From: Brucella grignonensis
GTDB taxonomy: Bacteria; Pseudomonadota; Alphaproteobacteria; Rhizobiales; Rhizobiaceae
Reading direction: 5' to 3'
DNA length: 64,000 nt
NCBI RefSeq assembly: GCF_002252505.1
Contig: NZ_NNRL01000169.1
Location: 124,001-188,000 of the forward strand
A program made the translations under genes and the position numbers. Shown here in pieces: positions 1 through 8,594 of the stretch. The notes beneath the pieces were generated by a model. The model was not told the DNA's origin. It saw only the letters and a program-made list of their open reading frames with translations, and searched no databases. Positions within the stretch are counted from its first letter, which is position 1; each line of letters begins with the position of its first letter.

Positions 1-714
1 ATTAACACCAACGGCAGCAGCACCGCGTTCGTCATCAGATGCGGCGCGTGCGGCAAGCCCGAAGGGGGTGTCGCGGAAAATGCGTGCTACAGTCAGTGCT
101 GCGGCAGCCACAAGCACTGTGGTCCAAAGGCCGACATCACGCGGCACTCCATAGAATGGCTGGCTGCCGCGGGTGATTTCGCGCGCTGCCACGAGAACAG
201 TGTAAATAATGATGAGCAACGCAAGTGTCGCAATTGGTGCGCTTGATCCGGACAAGCGCAGAAGCGGTATGCCGGTGATCAGACCTACGACTACGGCTGC
301 CACCACCACCACGAGCAGGGCTCCCAGAAAAGGTAGCTGATAGCCAGCCAGGAAAGATGGCAGATCGCGTAAGGTTGTGGCCTGCATCGCTGCCGGCATC
401 GTCAGAATGCCGGTGAGATAAGCGCCGATGCCCATGAATCCAGCGTGACCAAACGAGACGATGCCAGTATTGCCAGAAAAAATCTGCAACCCCACAACCG
501 CCGTCAGCATGATTGCGGCATAGGCGACCACCCGTTGTATGGCGGGCCCGCCAAAGATGAATGCGATGATTGCAACAGCAATTATCAACAAAATCATTGC
601 GGTACTGTCGACCAGTGCACTTCGAAGCGCAGTCGAAAGAAAACCACGATGTATAACCGGTGTCGTCGTCCGTGTGCTGCGCTCGAGCGACGACGAATGC
701 GTGCTTGTTGTCAT
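1..714 (-). CDS. Branched-chain amino acid ABC transporter permease, LivM type (3' end beyond window)
   Basis: The reading frame is open from an ATG at 714-712 to the window edge (238 codons seen). After a polar N-terminus of about 35 residues, hydrophobic segments follow each other, the first reading ILLIIAVAIIAFIFGG. The stretch FSGNTGIVSFGHAGFMGIGA is the typical LivM permease signature, and DDERGAAAVGVN at the edge matches the conserved cytoplasmic loop that contacts the ATPase in this family. LivM works in the inner membrane with LivH, LivG, LivF and a periplasmic binding protein to import branched-chain amino acids or other small polar compounds. The gene diverges from the RpiR regulator gene at 875, so the rest of the transporter probably lies to the left and may feed the catabolic genes to the right (inference). 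The substrate cannot be read from the sequence. Confidence 0.85.
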   Translation of the reverse strand, partial: MTTSTHSSSLERSTRTTTPVIHRGFLSTALRSALVDSTAMILLIIAVAIIAFIFGGPAIQRVVAYAAIMLTAVVGLQIFSGNTGIVSFGHAGFMGIGAYLTGILTMPAAMQATTLRDLPSFLAGYQLPFLGALLVVVVAAVVVGLITGIPLLRLSGSSAPIATLALLIIIYTVLVAAREITRGSQPFYGVPRDVGLWTTVLVAAAALTVARIFRDTPFGLAARAASDDERGAAAVGVN

Positions 715-874
715 GTTGTTCCCCGCAGAATTGGGTTCTGCTTTTCTTCAAACTAAGGCCAGTTTTTATTTTATGTCAATATCTCTTCACGATTGACGAG
801 AATTAAAATTTCTGTAATTGAATCTGCATAACTTGCAGAACAGGCAAGATCGATTGGGGAAGGCAGAGGAAAAA

Positions 875-1813
875 ATGGCGATACGGGACGTCCTGATGCG
901 CGGCGATCTGGCGCTTACTCCATCGGAGGAGAAGATCGTCAAGCTGCTTCTGACTGACTATCCGACGTCCGGTCTCGGTACTGCCACGAGCCTGGCTCGA
1001 AGGGCGGGGGTCAGTGATCCGACAGTCATTCGTCTGGTTATGAAGCTGGGTTTTGACGGCTTTGCCGATTTTCAGGCCAGGCTTTTAGCGGAAATTGAAT
1101 CCCGCCTTCACTCGCCACTGTTAATGATGGAAGCGAAGCGTGCCGATCAGGCCGCTACAAGTGCCAATCAGGCGGTGGTCATCACCTATATCCAGTCGGT
1201 TATCAATGCCCTCGACAAGGCGATGACGACCACTCCCGTTACCACCTATGATCGTGCTGCCAGAATTATCATGGAGGCCAAGGGGCAAGTCATGTTCCTG
1301 GGTGGACGTTTCAGCCGTCATGTGGCTGGAATGCTTGCCGGCTACATTTATCAGTTCCGGAGCGGTGTCGTCGATCTTGGAGCTTTGTCGGCCCAACAGT
1401 TTGATATCCTTGCCGATATGGGTAAGCGTGATGTCCTCGTTGTGTTCGATTATCGCCGTTATCAGCTCGATGTCGTCGCTTTTGCGAAACAGGCGGCGGC
1501 GCGTGGTGTGAAAATTGTGCTGTTCACCGATCCCTGGCTTTCACCTGTTTCGGAATATTCAGAGGCGAACATCGTCAGCCCGCAGGAAGTGACATCGCCT
1601 TACGATACTTTGGGGCCATCCATCGTGCAGATGGAAGCACTTGTTACCCACATTCTCTCCACGATTAGCGAGGCGACCCATAATCGTATCGAAGGGCTTG
1701 AGGAAGTGCGGCGGCAAAATGCCATTACGCTCGACAGCGTGAGGGATGATGGTCGCAACGGTTCGAATGAAGAACCGGAAATACGCGATTTTCCGGGGCC
1801 TAAATCACGATAG
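875..1813 (+). CDS. MurR/RpiR family transcriptional regulator
   Basis: A 312-residue protein with an RpiR-type helix-turn-helix in the first 80 residues (LTPSEEKIVKLLLTDYP, then ATSLARRAGVSDPTVIRLVM) and a SIS sugar-isomerase-like domain at about 110-260. I chose ATG 875 because AGAGGA lies just before it; the frame is open further upstream to 818 but has no ribosome binding site there. RpiR regulators bind DNA through the HTH and sense a phosphorylated sugar or other small ligand through the SIS domain. It is divergent from the LivM permease gene and 50 bp upstream of the hydrolase gene at 1864, which makes it the likely local regulator of both transport and catabolism. The ligand is unknown; the neighbouring enzymes suggest an amine or amino-acid derivative rather than a sugar. 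Confidence 0.9.
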   Translation: MAIRDVLMRGDLALTPSEEKIVKLLLTDYPTSGLGTATSLARRAGVSDPTVIRLVMKLGFDGFADFQARLLAEIESRLHSPLLMMEAKRADQAATSANQAVVITYIQSVINALDKAMTTTPVTTYDRAARIIMEAKGQVMFLGGRFSRHVAGMLAGYIYQFRSGVVDLGALSAQQFDILADMGKRDVLVVFDYRRYQLDVVAFAKQAAARGVKIVLFTDPWLSPVSEYSEANIVSPQEVTSPYDTLGPSIVQMEALVTHILSTISEATHNRIEGLEEVRRQNAITLDSVRDDGRNGSNEEPEIRDFPGPKSR

Positions 1814-1863
1814 ATCAGCCCCAACCACCACAGGTTCAAGAATAAACAGAGGGAACACCTGAT

Positions 1864-2508
1864 ATGGTACATCCAACTATAAGGCGCGACGCTCCATTCG
1901 TTGCCGGTGAAACTGCAATTCTGCTCGTCGATATGCAGCGTATATGGCTTGAGCCCGGCCTTGATCCATCGCATCCCGAACGTGATGCGGATCATTATTT
2001 CATCAAGCAGACATCTAGCGTTACGATCCCGAATAATGAAAAGTTGCTGGCTGCGGCACGCGCCAATGGTGTGGAAGTGTTGCACACGATCATCCAAAGT
2101 CTCACCGAAGATGGTCGCGATTGTTCGCTCGATCATAAGATGACGCCCATCCATGTTGCGCCAAGCCGCCCGGAAGGACTGCCTGTGCCATCATTGATGC
2201 CGGTACGCGACGAAATCATGCTGCCGAAAACATCTTCCGGCGTCTTTAATTCCACCAATATCGACTACGTTCTCAAGAACCTGAATGTCCGCTATCTCAT
2301 CATTACCGGCATTATGACAGACCAGTGTGTGGACATGGCCGTTCGTGATGCTGCTGATCGCGGCTATCTGGTAACCTGTGTCAGCGATGCCTGTGCGTCT
2401 GCGACGCCTGAGCGCCACGAGGGTGCATTGAAGGCTTTCGGTGGCTATTGTTGGCAGGCCGATACCCAGACTGTTGTTGAACGCTTCAACCAGATGGGAC
2501 AAAAGTAA
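1864..2508 (+). CDS. Isochorismatase-family cysteine hydrolase
   Basis: A 214-residue protein of normal length for the isochorismatase-like superfamily. The catalytic triad is visible: Asp23 in LLVDMQ, Lys122 in [10 protein letters not shown] and the nucleophile Cys155 in IMTDQCVDMAVRDAADRGY. Members hydrolyse C-N bonds (N-carbamoyl compounds, nicotinamide, biuret, ureidoacrylate) or the vinyl ether of isochorismate. The Asp-Lys-Cys set points to an amidase-type reaction. GAGGGA precedes the ATG, and the stop overlaps the start of the next gene (TAATG), so translation is coupled to the glutamine-synthetase-like gene. The neighbourhood suggests release of ammonia or a carbamoyl group from a nitrogenous substrate; the exact substrate cannot be told. 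Confidence 0.85.
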   Translation: MVHPTIRRDAPFVAGETAILLVDMQRIWLEPGLDPSHPERDADHYFIKQTSSVTIPNNEKLLAAARANGVEVLHTIIQSLTEDGRDCSLDHKMTPIHVAPSRPEGLPVPSLMPVRDEIMLPKTSSGVFNSTNIDYVLKNLNVRYLIITGIMTDQCVDMAVRDAADRGYLVTCVSDACASATPERHEGALKAFGGYCWQADTQTVVERFNQMGQK

Positions 2509-3830
2509 TGACAACAGCTTTTGAACCATTGGTAGCCATCGTAACGACCGATCTTTCAGGTATCACCCGTGGCCGCTCCATTACACAAAGCCGCCTCGAA
2601 AAGCAGGCGGTCACTGGAATTGGCTGGTTGCAGGCTAATCTTTCTCTGACCCCATTTAATTCCATCGTTGCCGAGAACCCATGGGGATCGTCTGGCGATC
2701 TTCGCATTTTGCCCGATCTGAACGCGCGTTATCGTACCGGGTTAACGGGCGCTACAACACCATTTGATATGGTCGCTGGTGACATCGTTGATCTTGATGG
2801 CAATCCTTGGCTCGGTTGCACACGTTCCATGCTGCGTAAAGCGCTTGCTGATCTGAAAGCGTTGACTGGTTTGTCGCTGATGTCGACATTCGAACAGGAA
2901 TTTCAGATTTTCGGAGGGGATTTTCCAAAAGCCCATTCGCTATCAATGGAAGCCTTGCGTCGTACCGATCCATTCGCACCACAATTGATGGCGGCGCTGG
3001 AAGAGGCGGGCGTTGCGCCGGAAGTGATCATTGCCGAGTTTGGTGATGAGCAGTTTGAGGTCACGCATGCACCGACCGATGGCGTCAGTGCAGCTGACCG
3101 GGCTGTGGCGATCCGCGAAATTACACGTGAAGTTGCGCGTAATCTTGGATGGAAGGCAAGCTTTGCACCAAAAACCGCACCCAATGCGGTTGGCAATGGT
3201 GTGCATATTCATTTCAGCTTTGTTGATGAAAATGGTGAGCCTGCTACTTACGATCCCAAGAGGCCGGGCCGTTTGTCGAAGGCGGCTGGTGCATTTTGCG
3301 CCGGTGTTTTACGTCACTTGCCTGCAATCACGGTATTGACTGCTTCCAATCCATCTTCTTTCTTCCGGCTTAAACCCCATAGCTGGAGTTCTTCTTATAC
3401 TTGGCTTGCGGACAAGGAGCGCGAGGCAAGTCTTCGCATTTGTCCGACCGTTACCATCGGTGGACGTGATCCCGCAAAACAGTTCAATATCGAATATCGC
3501 GCGGCGGATGCCACTGCCAATCCTTATCTGTCTTTAGCGGCTATCGTATGGGCAGGTCTGGAAGGTCTTAAGGCCGAACTTGATACTCCTTCGCTGGTGG
3601 CTGGTGATCCGACCTTGATGAGCGATCAGGAGCGTGCAGACCGTGGTCTTGTGCGATTGCCGGAAACGCTGACCCAGGCACTTGATGCGCTTCAAGAAGA
3701 TAAAACCGTTTGTGGCTGGTTTGATCCTGCTTTTATCGAAACCTTTGTCGGCATCAAGCAGGCGGAGCTTGCCCGTGTTGCAGACCTCGATGCAGACGAA
3801 ACCTGTGCTCTTTACCGGACGCTATATTGA
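2508..3830 (+). CDS. Glutamine synthetase family protein (GS-like ligase)
   Basis: A 440-residue protein with the GS fold: a short beta-grasp N-domain containing VAIVTTDLSGITRGRSIT and a catalytic domain with metal and glutamate-site motifs FEQEFQIF (about residue 129), NGVHIHFSF (about 229-237) and RLKPHSWS (about 286). It is a little shorter than housekeeping GlnA (about 470 residues) and lacks the usual adenylylation-loop sequence, so it belongs with gamma-glutamyl-amine ligases (PuuA/GlnT-like) rather than ammonia-assimilating GS. Such enzymes use ATP to join glutamate to an amine for degradation. It overlaps the hydrolase gene upstream and the amidohydrolase gene downstream by one base each, which indicates a tightly coupled operon. 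Confidence 0.85.
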   Translation: MTTAFEPLVAIVTTDLSGITRGRSITQSRLEKQAVTGIGWLQANLSLTPFNSIVAENPWGSSGDLRILPDLNARYRTGLTGATTPFDMVAGDIVDLDGNPWLGCTRSMLRKALADLKALTGLSLMSTFEQEFQIFGGDFPKAHSLSMEALRRTDPFAPQLMAALEEAGVAPEVIIAEFGDEQFEVTHAPTDGVSAADRAVAIREITREVARNLGWKASFAPKTAPNAVGNGVHIHFSFVDENGEPATYDPKRPGRLSKAAGAFCAGVLRHLPAITVLTASNPSSFFRLKPHSWSSSYTWLADKEREASLRICPTVTIGGRDPAKQFNIEYRAADATANPYLSLAAIVWAGLEGLKAELDTPSLVAGDPTLMSDQERADRGLVRLPETLTQALDALQEDKTVCGWFDPAFIETFVGIKQAELARVADLDADETCALYRTLY

Positions 3831-4609
3831 TGTCAGATCATGTCCTTGAACGTCGGTCCACCGATTGGCCGGATCCTGTCGAAATATACAATGAAGATGG
3901 CAGTTCCGATATCGTGTTGTTGTGCGAGCACGCTTCGCACCATATGCCTTCCGAATATGGCGATCTGGGTCTTTCCAGTGTTGACCGGCTGCGCCATATC
4001 GCATGGGATATCGGCGCAGCCGAAATAACACGTGGTCTGGTTAAGCGTTTGAATGCGCCTGCCTTTCTGTCGACTTACTCGCGGTTGTTGATTGATCTCA
4101 ATCGCCCCCTTGATGCGGCCTCGAGTATTCCTCAGCTTTCAGAAAGCACGAATATTCCGGGTAATATCGATATCGGTGAGGAAGAAAAAGTGCGCCGCGC
4201 CGCGCGCATTTTCACTCCGTTTCATGATCGCGTTGCTGACCATATTACGGCCCGTGAAAAAGCCGGGCGTAAGGTGAAGATCGTCACGATCCACTCCTTT
4301 ACTCCGGTCTTCAAAGGATATGCGCGACCATGGCACGCGGGTATTCTCTATGATCACTCACATGATTTCGCGCAAACGGTAATCGACGAACTGCGTCGCG
4401 ATCCTGCGCTGAATGTCGATGGAAACGTCCCTTATACCGTGAGCCGCGAAGACGATTATGCCATTCCTGTCCATGGTCAGGATCGGGGGCACGATGCCAT
4501 TCTTATTGAAATTCGTCAGGACCTTGTATCGACCCCGCAGGGCATAGCTGAATGGACAGATCGTCTGGAAAAGGCTCTACTTGCGCTGTCACATCAGGAG
4601 CAAGGATGA
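3830..4609 (+). CDS. N-formylglutamate amidohydrolase family protein
   Basis: A protein of about 259 residues. The segment IVLLCEHASHHMPSEYGDLGLS near residue 26 is the metal-site region of N-formylglutamate amidohydrolases (the second Glu/His pair of the zinc site is expected later, around TIHSFTPVF). HAGILYD and DAILIEIRQDLV are further conserved family blocks. ATG 3830 forms a TGATG overlap with the stop of the GS-like gene; an alternative TTG sits one codon earlier. In histidine degradation this family frees formate and glutamate, but no hut gene is present. Between a GS-like ligase and an aminotransferase it more likely cleaves a gamma-glutamyl or N-acyl intermediate (inference). Confidence 0.8.
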   Translation: MSDHVLERRSTDWPDPVEIYNEDGSSDIVLLCEHASHHMPSEYGDLGLSSVDRLRHIAWDIGAAEITRGLVKRLNAPAFLSTYSRLLIDLNRPLDAASSIPQLSESTNIPGNIDIGEEEKVRRAARIFTPFHDRVADHITAREKAGRKVKIVTIHSFTPVFKGYARPWHAGILYDHSHDFAQTVIDELRRDPALNVDGNVPYTVSREDDYAIPVHGQDRGHDAILIEIRQDLVSTPQGIAEWTDRLEKALLALSHQEQG

Positions 4610-5928
4610 TGCAGGCTTCGCTCTCATTAGCTGAACGCGACGCGCGGGCAATCGCAGAAATCGGGCGTTTGCGTTTTTCGCCGCTAAGCCTGATCGGTGG
4701 CAAGGGTAACAGGCTGATTGAGGAGGGCGGGCGTTCGGTACTTGATCTGTCGGGCTCCGCCGGACCGGCGGCTTTGGGCTATGGGCATCCGGCAATTGTC
4801 GAAGCTGTCGAAAAATCGGTTCGCGACATGGCGGGCGCAAGTCTTCTGCTTTATCCGAATGAGCCAGCTGTTTCGCTTGCCGAAGACTTACTGCGCATTA
4901 TTCCCGGTAGCGCTGAGCGGCGCGTCTGGTTTGGTCATTCGGGTTCGGACGCCAATGATTGCGCGGTGCGTGTGTTGACTGCCGCCACCAAACGCTCACG
5001 TATCATATCCTTCATCGGCTCCTACCACGGCAATCTTACAGGTTCGATGGGGATCAGCGGTCATACGGCGATGACACATACGCTGCCGCGCCCCGGTGTA
5101 CTGCTGTTGCCCTATCCCGATCCGTTCAGACCCCGTTTTTCTGCGGAGGCGGTGCTGGAACTTCTCGATTATCATTTCGCGACGAGCTGTCCACCTGAGC
5201 AGGTGGCAGCTATTTTTATCGAGCCGATCCTGTCCGATGGTGGTCTAATTGTACCACCACCGGGCTTTCTCAAAGCGCTGCAAGATCGTTGCCGCAAGCA
5301 TGGGATTTTGGTGGTTGTCGACGAGGTGAAAGTCGGGCTTGGTCGTACGGGGCTGATGCACTGTTTCCAGCATGAGGGGCTTGAGCCCGATGTGGTGGTT
5401 TTCGGAAAAGGTCTGGGCGGAGGATTGCCGCTCTCCGCTGTTGTCGGACCGCAATGGGTCATGGATCATGCGCCGGCCTTTGTGCTGCAAACCACGGCGG
5501 GAAATCCTGTGGCGACCGCTGCCGGACGCGCCGTGCTTAAAACCATAGATGAAGAAGGACTTGTCGCACGTTCTGAACGAGTTGGGCATCTTTTCGCGGA
5601 TGGTTTGCGCCGGTTGAGTAACAGGCATTCCATTATTGGCGATGTACGTGGCAGGGGGCTGGCAATCGGTGTTGATCTTGTCGAAGATCGCACCAAACGC
5701 GAGCCTGTTCCGGCAACGACGACCGCCAAAATTATATATCGCGGTTATCAGCTTGGCGCAGCTTTCACCTATGTCGGTCTCAATGCCAACGTTCTGGAGT
5801 TCATGCCACCATTGACGTTGACCGAAACGGAAATAGACGAAGCCATCGGTATCGTTGATCAAGCGATTGTAGATGTTATGGACGGCAAGGTGGCGGATAG
5901 CGACGTTGCACGCTTTATGATGTGGTAG
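4606..5928 (+). CDS. Class III PLP-dependent aminotransferase
   Basis: A 440-residue fold-type I aminotransferase of subgroup III. SGSDANDCAVRVLTA is the cofactor phosphate region, SYHGNLTGSMG is the glycine-rich segment, VVVDEVKVGLGRTG carries the Asp that pairs with the pyridine nitrogen (DEV motif), and Lys268 in VVFGKGLGGGLPLSA is the expected Schiff-base lysine. The start ATG overlaps the previous stop (ATGA), and a second ATG follows directly. The family moves terminal or omega amino groups onto pyruvate or 2-oxoglutarate, for example from GABA, putrescine or beta-amino acids. As the last gene of the RpiR-linked operon it probably carries out a deamination step. The gene is followed by a non-coding gap with a strong hairpin. 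Confidence 0.87.
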   Translation: MMQASLSLAERDARAIAEIGRLRFSPLSLIGGKGNRLIEEGGRSVLDLSGSAGPAALGYGHPAIVEAVEKSVRDMAGASLLLYPNEPAVSLAEDLLRIIPGSAERRVWFGHSGSDANDCAVRVLTAATKRSRIISFIGSYHGNLTGSMGISGHTAMTHTLPRPGVLLLPYPDPFRPRFSAEAVLELLDYHFATSCPPEQVAAIFIEPILSDGGLIVPPPGFLKALQDRCRKHGILVVVDEVKVGLGRTGLMHCFQHEGLEPDVVVFGKGLGGGLPLSAVVGPQWVMDHAPAFVLQTTAGNPVATAAGRAVLKTIDEEGLVARSERVGHLFADGLRRLSNRHSIIGDVRGRGLAIGVDLVEDRTKREPVPATTTAKIIYRGYQLGAAFTYVGLNANVLEFMPPLTLTETEIDEAIGIVDQAIVDVMDGKVADSDVARFMMW

Positions 5929-6106
5929 CTGAACGGAAAGCGGAAATACAACTCTTCACTGCTTCCGCAACGATCTCGGATAGAAAGCGACGCTGATGGT
6001 GAAGTGAGATACGAGGTTCGTTTGTACCTCGCTATCTTTGCAGATGCCTACGCCAGAGTTAGTGCAACCGTCCCGGCAGATACTTTATAATCGCATACGA
6101 TCCTGC

Positions 6107-6150
6107 CTTTCTGCATATGGCAAAAGCTTACTTTTGCCATATGCAGAAAG
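6107..6150. terminator. Perfect 20-bp inverted repeat between convergent genes (bidirectional terminator or palindromic repeat)
   Basis: The arms at 6107-6126 and 6131-6150 are perfectly complementary around a four-base CTTA loop. The inner part reads ATGGCAAAAG / CTTTTGCCAT, so each strand has a short T-run in the stem rather than after it. It lies in the 235-bp gap between the convergent aminotransferase and aldehyde dehydrogenase genes, a natural place for a two-way terminator. The core (TGGCAAAA ... TTTTGCCA) recurs in hairpins at 37691-37716 and 52366-52397, so it may instead be one copy of a dispersed palindromic repeat. Confidence 0.75.
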
Positions 6151-6163
6151 ATACGCGAGATGC

Positions 6164-7609
6164 TTAGCCGCTGATCAGCTTCACTTCGAGGAAATCTTCA
6201 AGCCCCCAGCGGCCACCCTCCCGGCCGTTTCCCGATTGTTTATAGCCACCAAAAGGGGTTCCCGGAGCGCGGGAAGTCCCGTTGATCTGTATCATACCTG
6301 CGCGCAGTTTTCGGGATACCCGCTTGGCACGTTCCGCATCTCCTGTTTGAACATATGCCGCCAATCCATAAGGCGTGTCATTGGCGATGCTGATAGCGTC
6401 TTCTTCGGTGTCAAATGGTATCATAACGAGCACTGGCCCGAATATTTCTTCTCGGGCGATCGTCATGTTGTTGTCGACGTTGGCAAAGACTGTTGGTTTA
6501 ACAAAGCTGCCAACCGAAAAGCCATCAGGCCGACCTGATCCGCCGACAATGAGCTTTGCTCCTTCAGAGATACCTGCTTCAATCATCTGCTGAACTTTGT
6601 CAAACTGCATGGATGACGCAAGGGGGCCGATATGATCGCCATCCTGAGATGGTAGGCCCACTTTTGTATTTTCGGCTGCGGTGTGAGCCAAAGTTACCGC
6701 TTGATCGTAAACTGATCGTTCGACCAGCATGCGGGTGGGTGCGTTACAGGATTGTCCGGTATTCTCAAAGCAATGAACCACACCGCGAGTGATAGCCTTT
6801 TCCAGATCACTGTCTGCAAATACGATATTGGGAGACTTTCCTCCAAGTTCCAACGAAACGCGTTTGATTGTCCCTGCTGCTGCACGGGAAACTGCAATGC
6901 CAGCACGGGTTGAACCTGTAAACGACATCATGTCGACTTGTGGATGATTGGACAGCGCTTCGCCAGTTGTAATGCCATCGCCGTTCACGAGATTGAAAAC
7001 GCCTTTTGGAAAGCCTGCTTTGTCGACAAATTCTGCAAACAACAGCGCAGACATGGGGGCGATTTCAGATGGCTTTAGAACAACCGTGCAGCCGACAATA
7101 AGTGCAGGAATTACCTTGAGGGCAATCTGGTTTATCGGCCAGTTCCATGGGGTGATCAGTCCGCAAACGCCAATCGGCTCATGAACGATGTGCTGGTCTG
7201 ATAGTTGAGAACTGACCAGTTCCTCAAAAGAATAGTGCTCAACAGCGTTGAGAAATGCTTTGATATGGTAAAGGCCTGCCGCTGCCTGTGCGTCTTTCGC
7301 CAGCCGGATGGGGGCTCCCATTTCATCAGAGATGACTTTGGCCATATCGTCAGCTTGCTCTTCGTAAATGGCTACAAGCTTTTTGATAAGGTCTAAACGC
7401 TGGCTGAGCGGTGTATCGCTCCATGACGGAAATGCACGGCGCGCAGCCTGAACTGCCTTATCAATATCCGCTGCCGATCCTGCGGCAATCACCGCATAGG
7501 CCATATCTGTTGCGGGGTTGACGACTTCAATAACCGCTTCACTCTCTGCGAGCTGCCATACACCATCGATATAGAACTTAGTTTTCTTAACCAAATTTCC
7601 CGCTTGCAT
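6164..7609 (-). CDS. NAD(P)-dependent aldehyde dehydrogenase
   Basis: A 481-residue member of the aldehyde dehydrogenase superfamily at normal full length. The oxyanion Asn is in LITPWNWPINQ, the cofactor-binding segment is TVVLKPSEIAP followed by FTGSTRAG, the general-base Glu is in VSLELGGKSPNIVF, and the catalytic Cys288 is in ENTGQSCNAPTRM. IFGPVLVMIPF and PFGGYKQSGNGREGG are the C-terminal conserved blocks. It oxidises an aldehyde to the acid in the cytoplasm, and this subgroup is often annotated as betaine- or aminoaldehyde-type. It is the last gene of the leftward operon starting at the TetR gene, so the aldehyde is probably made by the upstream aminotransferase or by the demethylase-like flavoenzymes (inference). 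Confidence 0.92.
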   Translation of the reverse strand: MQAGNLVKKTKFYIDGVWQLAESEAVIEVVNPATDMAYAVIAAGSAADIDKAVQAARRAFPSWSDTPLSQRLDLIKKLVAIYEEQADDMAKVISDEMGAPIRLAKDAQAAAGLYHIKAFLNAVEHYSFEELVSSQLSDQHIVHEPIGVCGLITPWNWPINQIALKVIPALIVGCTVVLKPSEIAPMSALLFAEFVDKAGFPKGVFNLVNGDGITTGEALSNHPQVDMMSFTGSTRAGIAVSRAAAGTIKRVSLELGGKSPNIVFADSDLEKAITRGVVHCFENTGQSCNAPTRMLVERSVYDQAVTLAHTAAENTKVGLPSQDGDHIGPLASSMQFDKVQQMIEAGISEGAKLIVGGSGRPDGFSVGSFVKPTVFANVDNNMTIAREEIFGPVLVMIPFDTEEDAISIANDTPYGLAAYVQTGDAERAKRVSRKLRAGMIQINGTSRAPGTPFGGYKQSGNGREGGRWGLEDFLEVKLISG

Positions 7610-7622
7610 TGCTGTTCCCTGT

Positions 7623-8594
7623 TTATTGCTGTGTAAGACGCTTCAGGAGTGCCTGTGCTGTGAAGAGGTCGAGATGGCCACCACCAGCATTTTTGAAGAG
7701 TGTTATCTGTTCTGCTGATAAGCGTCCGCTGACATTGCCGCTGCAGAGGTCAAACAGATCTCCTTGCAGGTCACTCCAGTTCATGGCGCCAGATTCAACG
7801 GCTTGTGTGAAATCACCACATTCGAGTGAAAATGTACGACTGTCCGTGAATAGTTTAGCGGCCCTTATCGTGTCATCGTCGCATTCGCGCATGTCTGGCC
7901 GCCAACCACCGATTAAATCGACATGTGCGCCAGATTTCAGCAGTCGACCTTTGACAAGTGGCTTGTTTGCCATAGTGGCGCAACTGATGATGTCTGCCTG
8001 AGCGATAGCATCATCAAGATCAGTGACCGCAACGATTTCTATCGACGTGTTTAGTTCGTTGAAACAGGATGCCTGATTAAGATGCTTCGCAAGTTCGAGC
8101 GCTTTATGGTGCGTTCGATTCCAGATCATGATGCGTTTCAGGGACGGACGAACGGAATATATCGCTTGCGCGACATAGGGTGCTAATCCGCCTGCGCCGA
8201 TCAGGAGCAGGTTCCTGCAATCTTCTCGCGCAAGCAAACGTACACCCAGCGCGCTGTCTGCGGCAGTCTTGCGAAGGGTGAGGGCTGTACCGTCAATCAG
8301 AAGTGAAGGGGTTCCGTTGTTCCCGTCAAAAAGCACATATAATCCCTGATTGGATGGGCGTTGCGGCTCTGCGTGCGGATTGTCAGGAAAAACGGTAACA
8401 AGCTTGATGCCGATCTTCTGCCCTGCAGACCAGGCAGGCAAAGCAATGAAACTGCGTGCCTGATCCCCGCCTGGTTCCGTCATGACGATCTCATCGACCG
8501 CGGGCATGGGATCAAGATGCGCCCGCTGCAATGCTTCCACAAGATAACGAAAATCCAACAGTCGGTGCGTCTGTTCTGCATCAAGCATTTGCAT
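7623..8594 (-). CDS. Ornithine cyclodeaminase / mu-crystallin family protein
   Basis: A 323-residue protein of normal size for the family. An N-terminal substrate domain (FIALPAWSAGQKIGIKLVTV carries the characteristic lysine) is followed by a Rossmann domain with LLIGAGGLAPYVAQAI (about residues 126-142) and the loop ADIISCATMANKPLVKG. Family members deaminate ornithine to proline with bound NAD, or act as reductases for cyclic imino acids (ketimines, alanine dehydrogenase-like). The start overlaps the end of the GlpD-like gene by 14 bp and the gene ends 13 bp before the aldehyde dehydrogenase gene, so it sits inside the operon. With the operon's other oxidoreductases, an imine or amino-acid reduction is as likely as true ornithine cyclodeamination. 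Confidence 0.82.
   Translation of the reverse strand: MQMLDAEQTHRLLDFRYLVEALQRAHLDPMPAVDEIVMTEPGGDQARSFIALPAWSAGQKIGIKLVTVFPDNPHAEPQRPSNQGLYVLFDGNNGTPSLLIDGTALTLRKTAADSALGVRLLAREDCRNLLLIGAGGLAPYVAQAIYSVRPSLKRIMIWNRTHHKALELAKHLNQASCFNELNTSIEIVAVTDLDDAIAQADIISCATMANKPLVKGRLLKSGAHVDLIGGWRPDMRECDDDTIRAAKLFTDSRTFSLECGDFTQAVESGAMNWSDLQGDLFDLCSGNVSGRLSAEQITLFKNAGGGHLDLFTAQALLKRLTQQ

Noticed and set aside
137..751. A 204-codon leftward frame at the left edge
   Set aside because: It is rich in His, Arg, Ser and Trp and has no family resemblance. The overlapping frame from 714 reads as a LivM permease.
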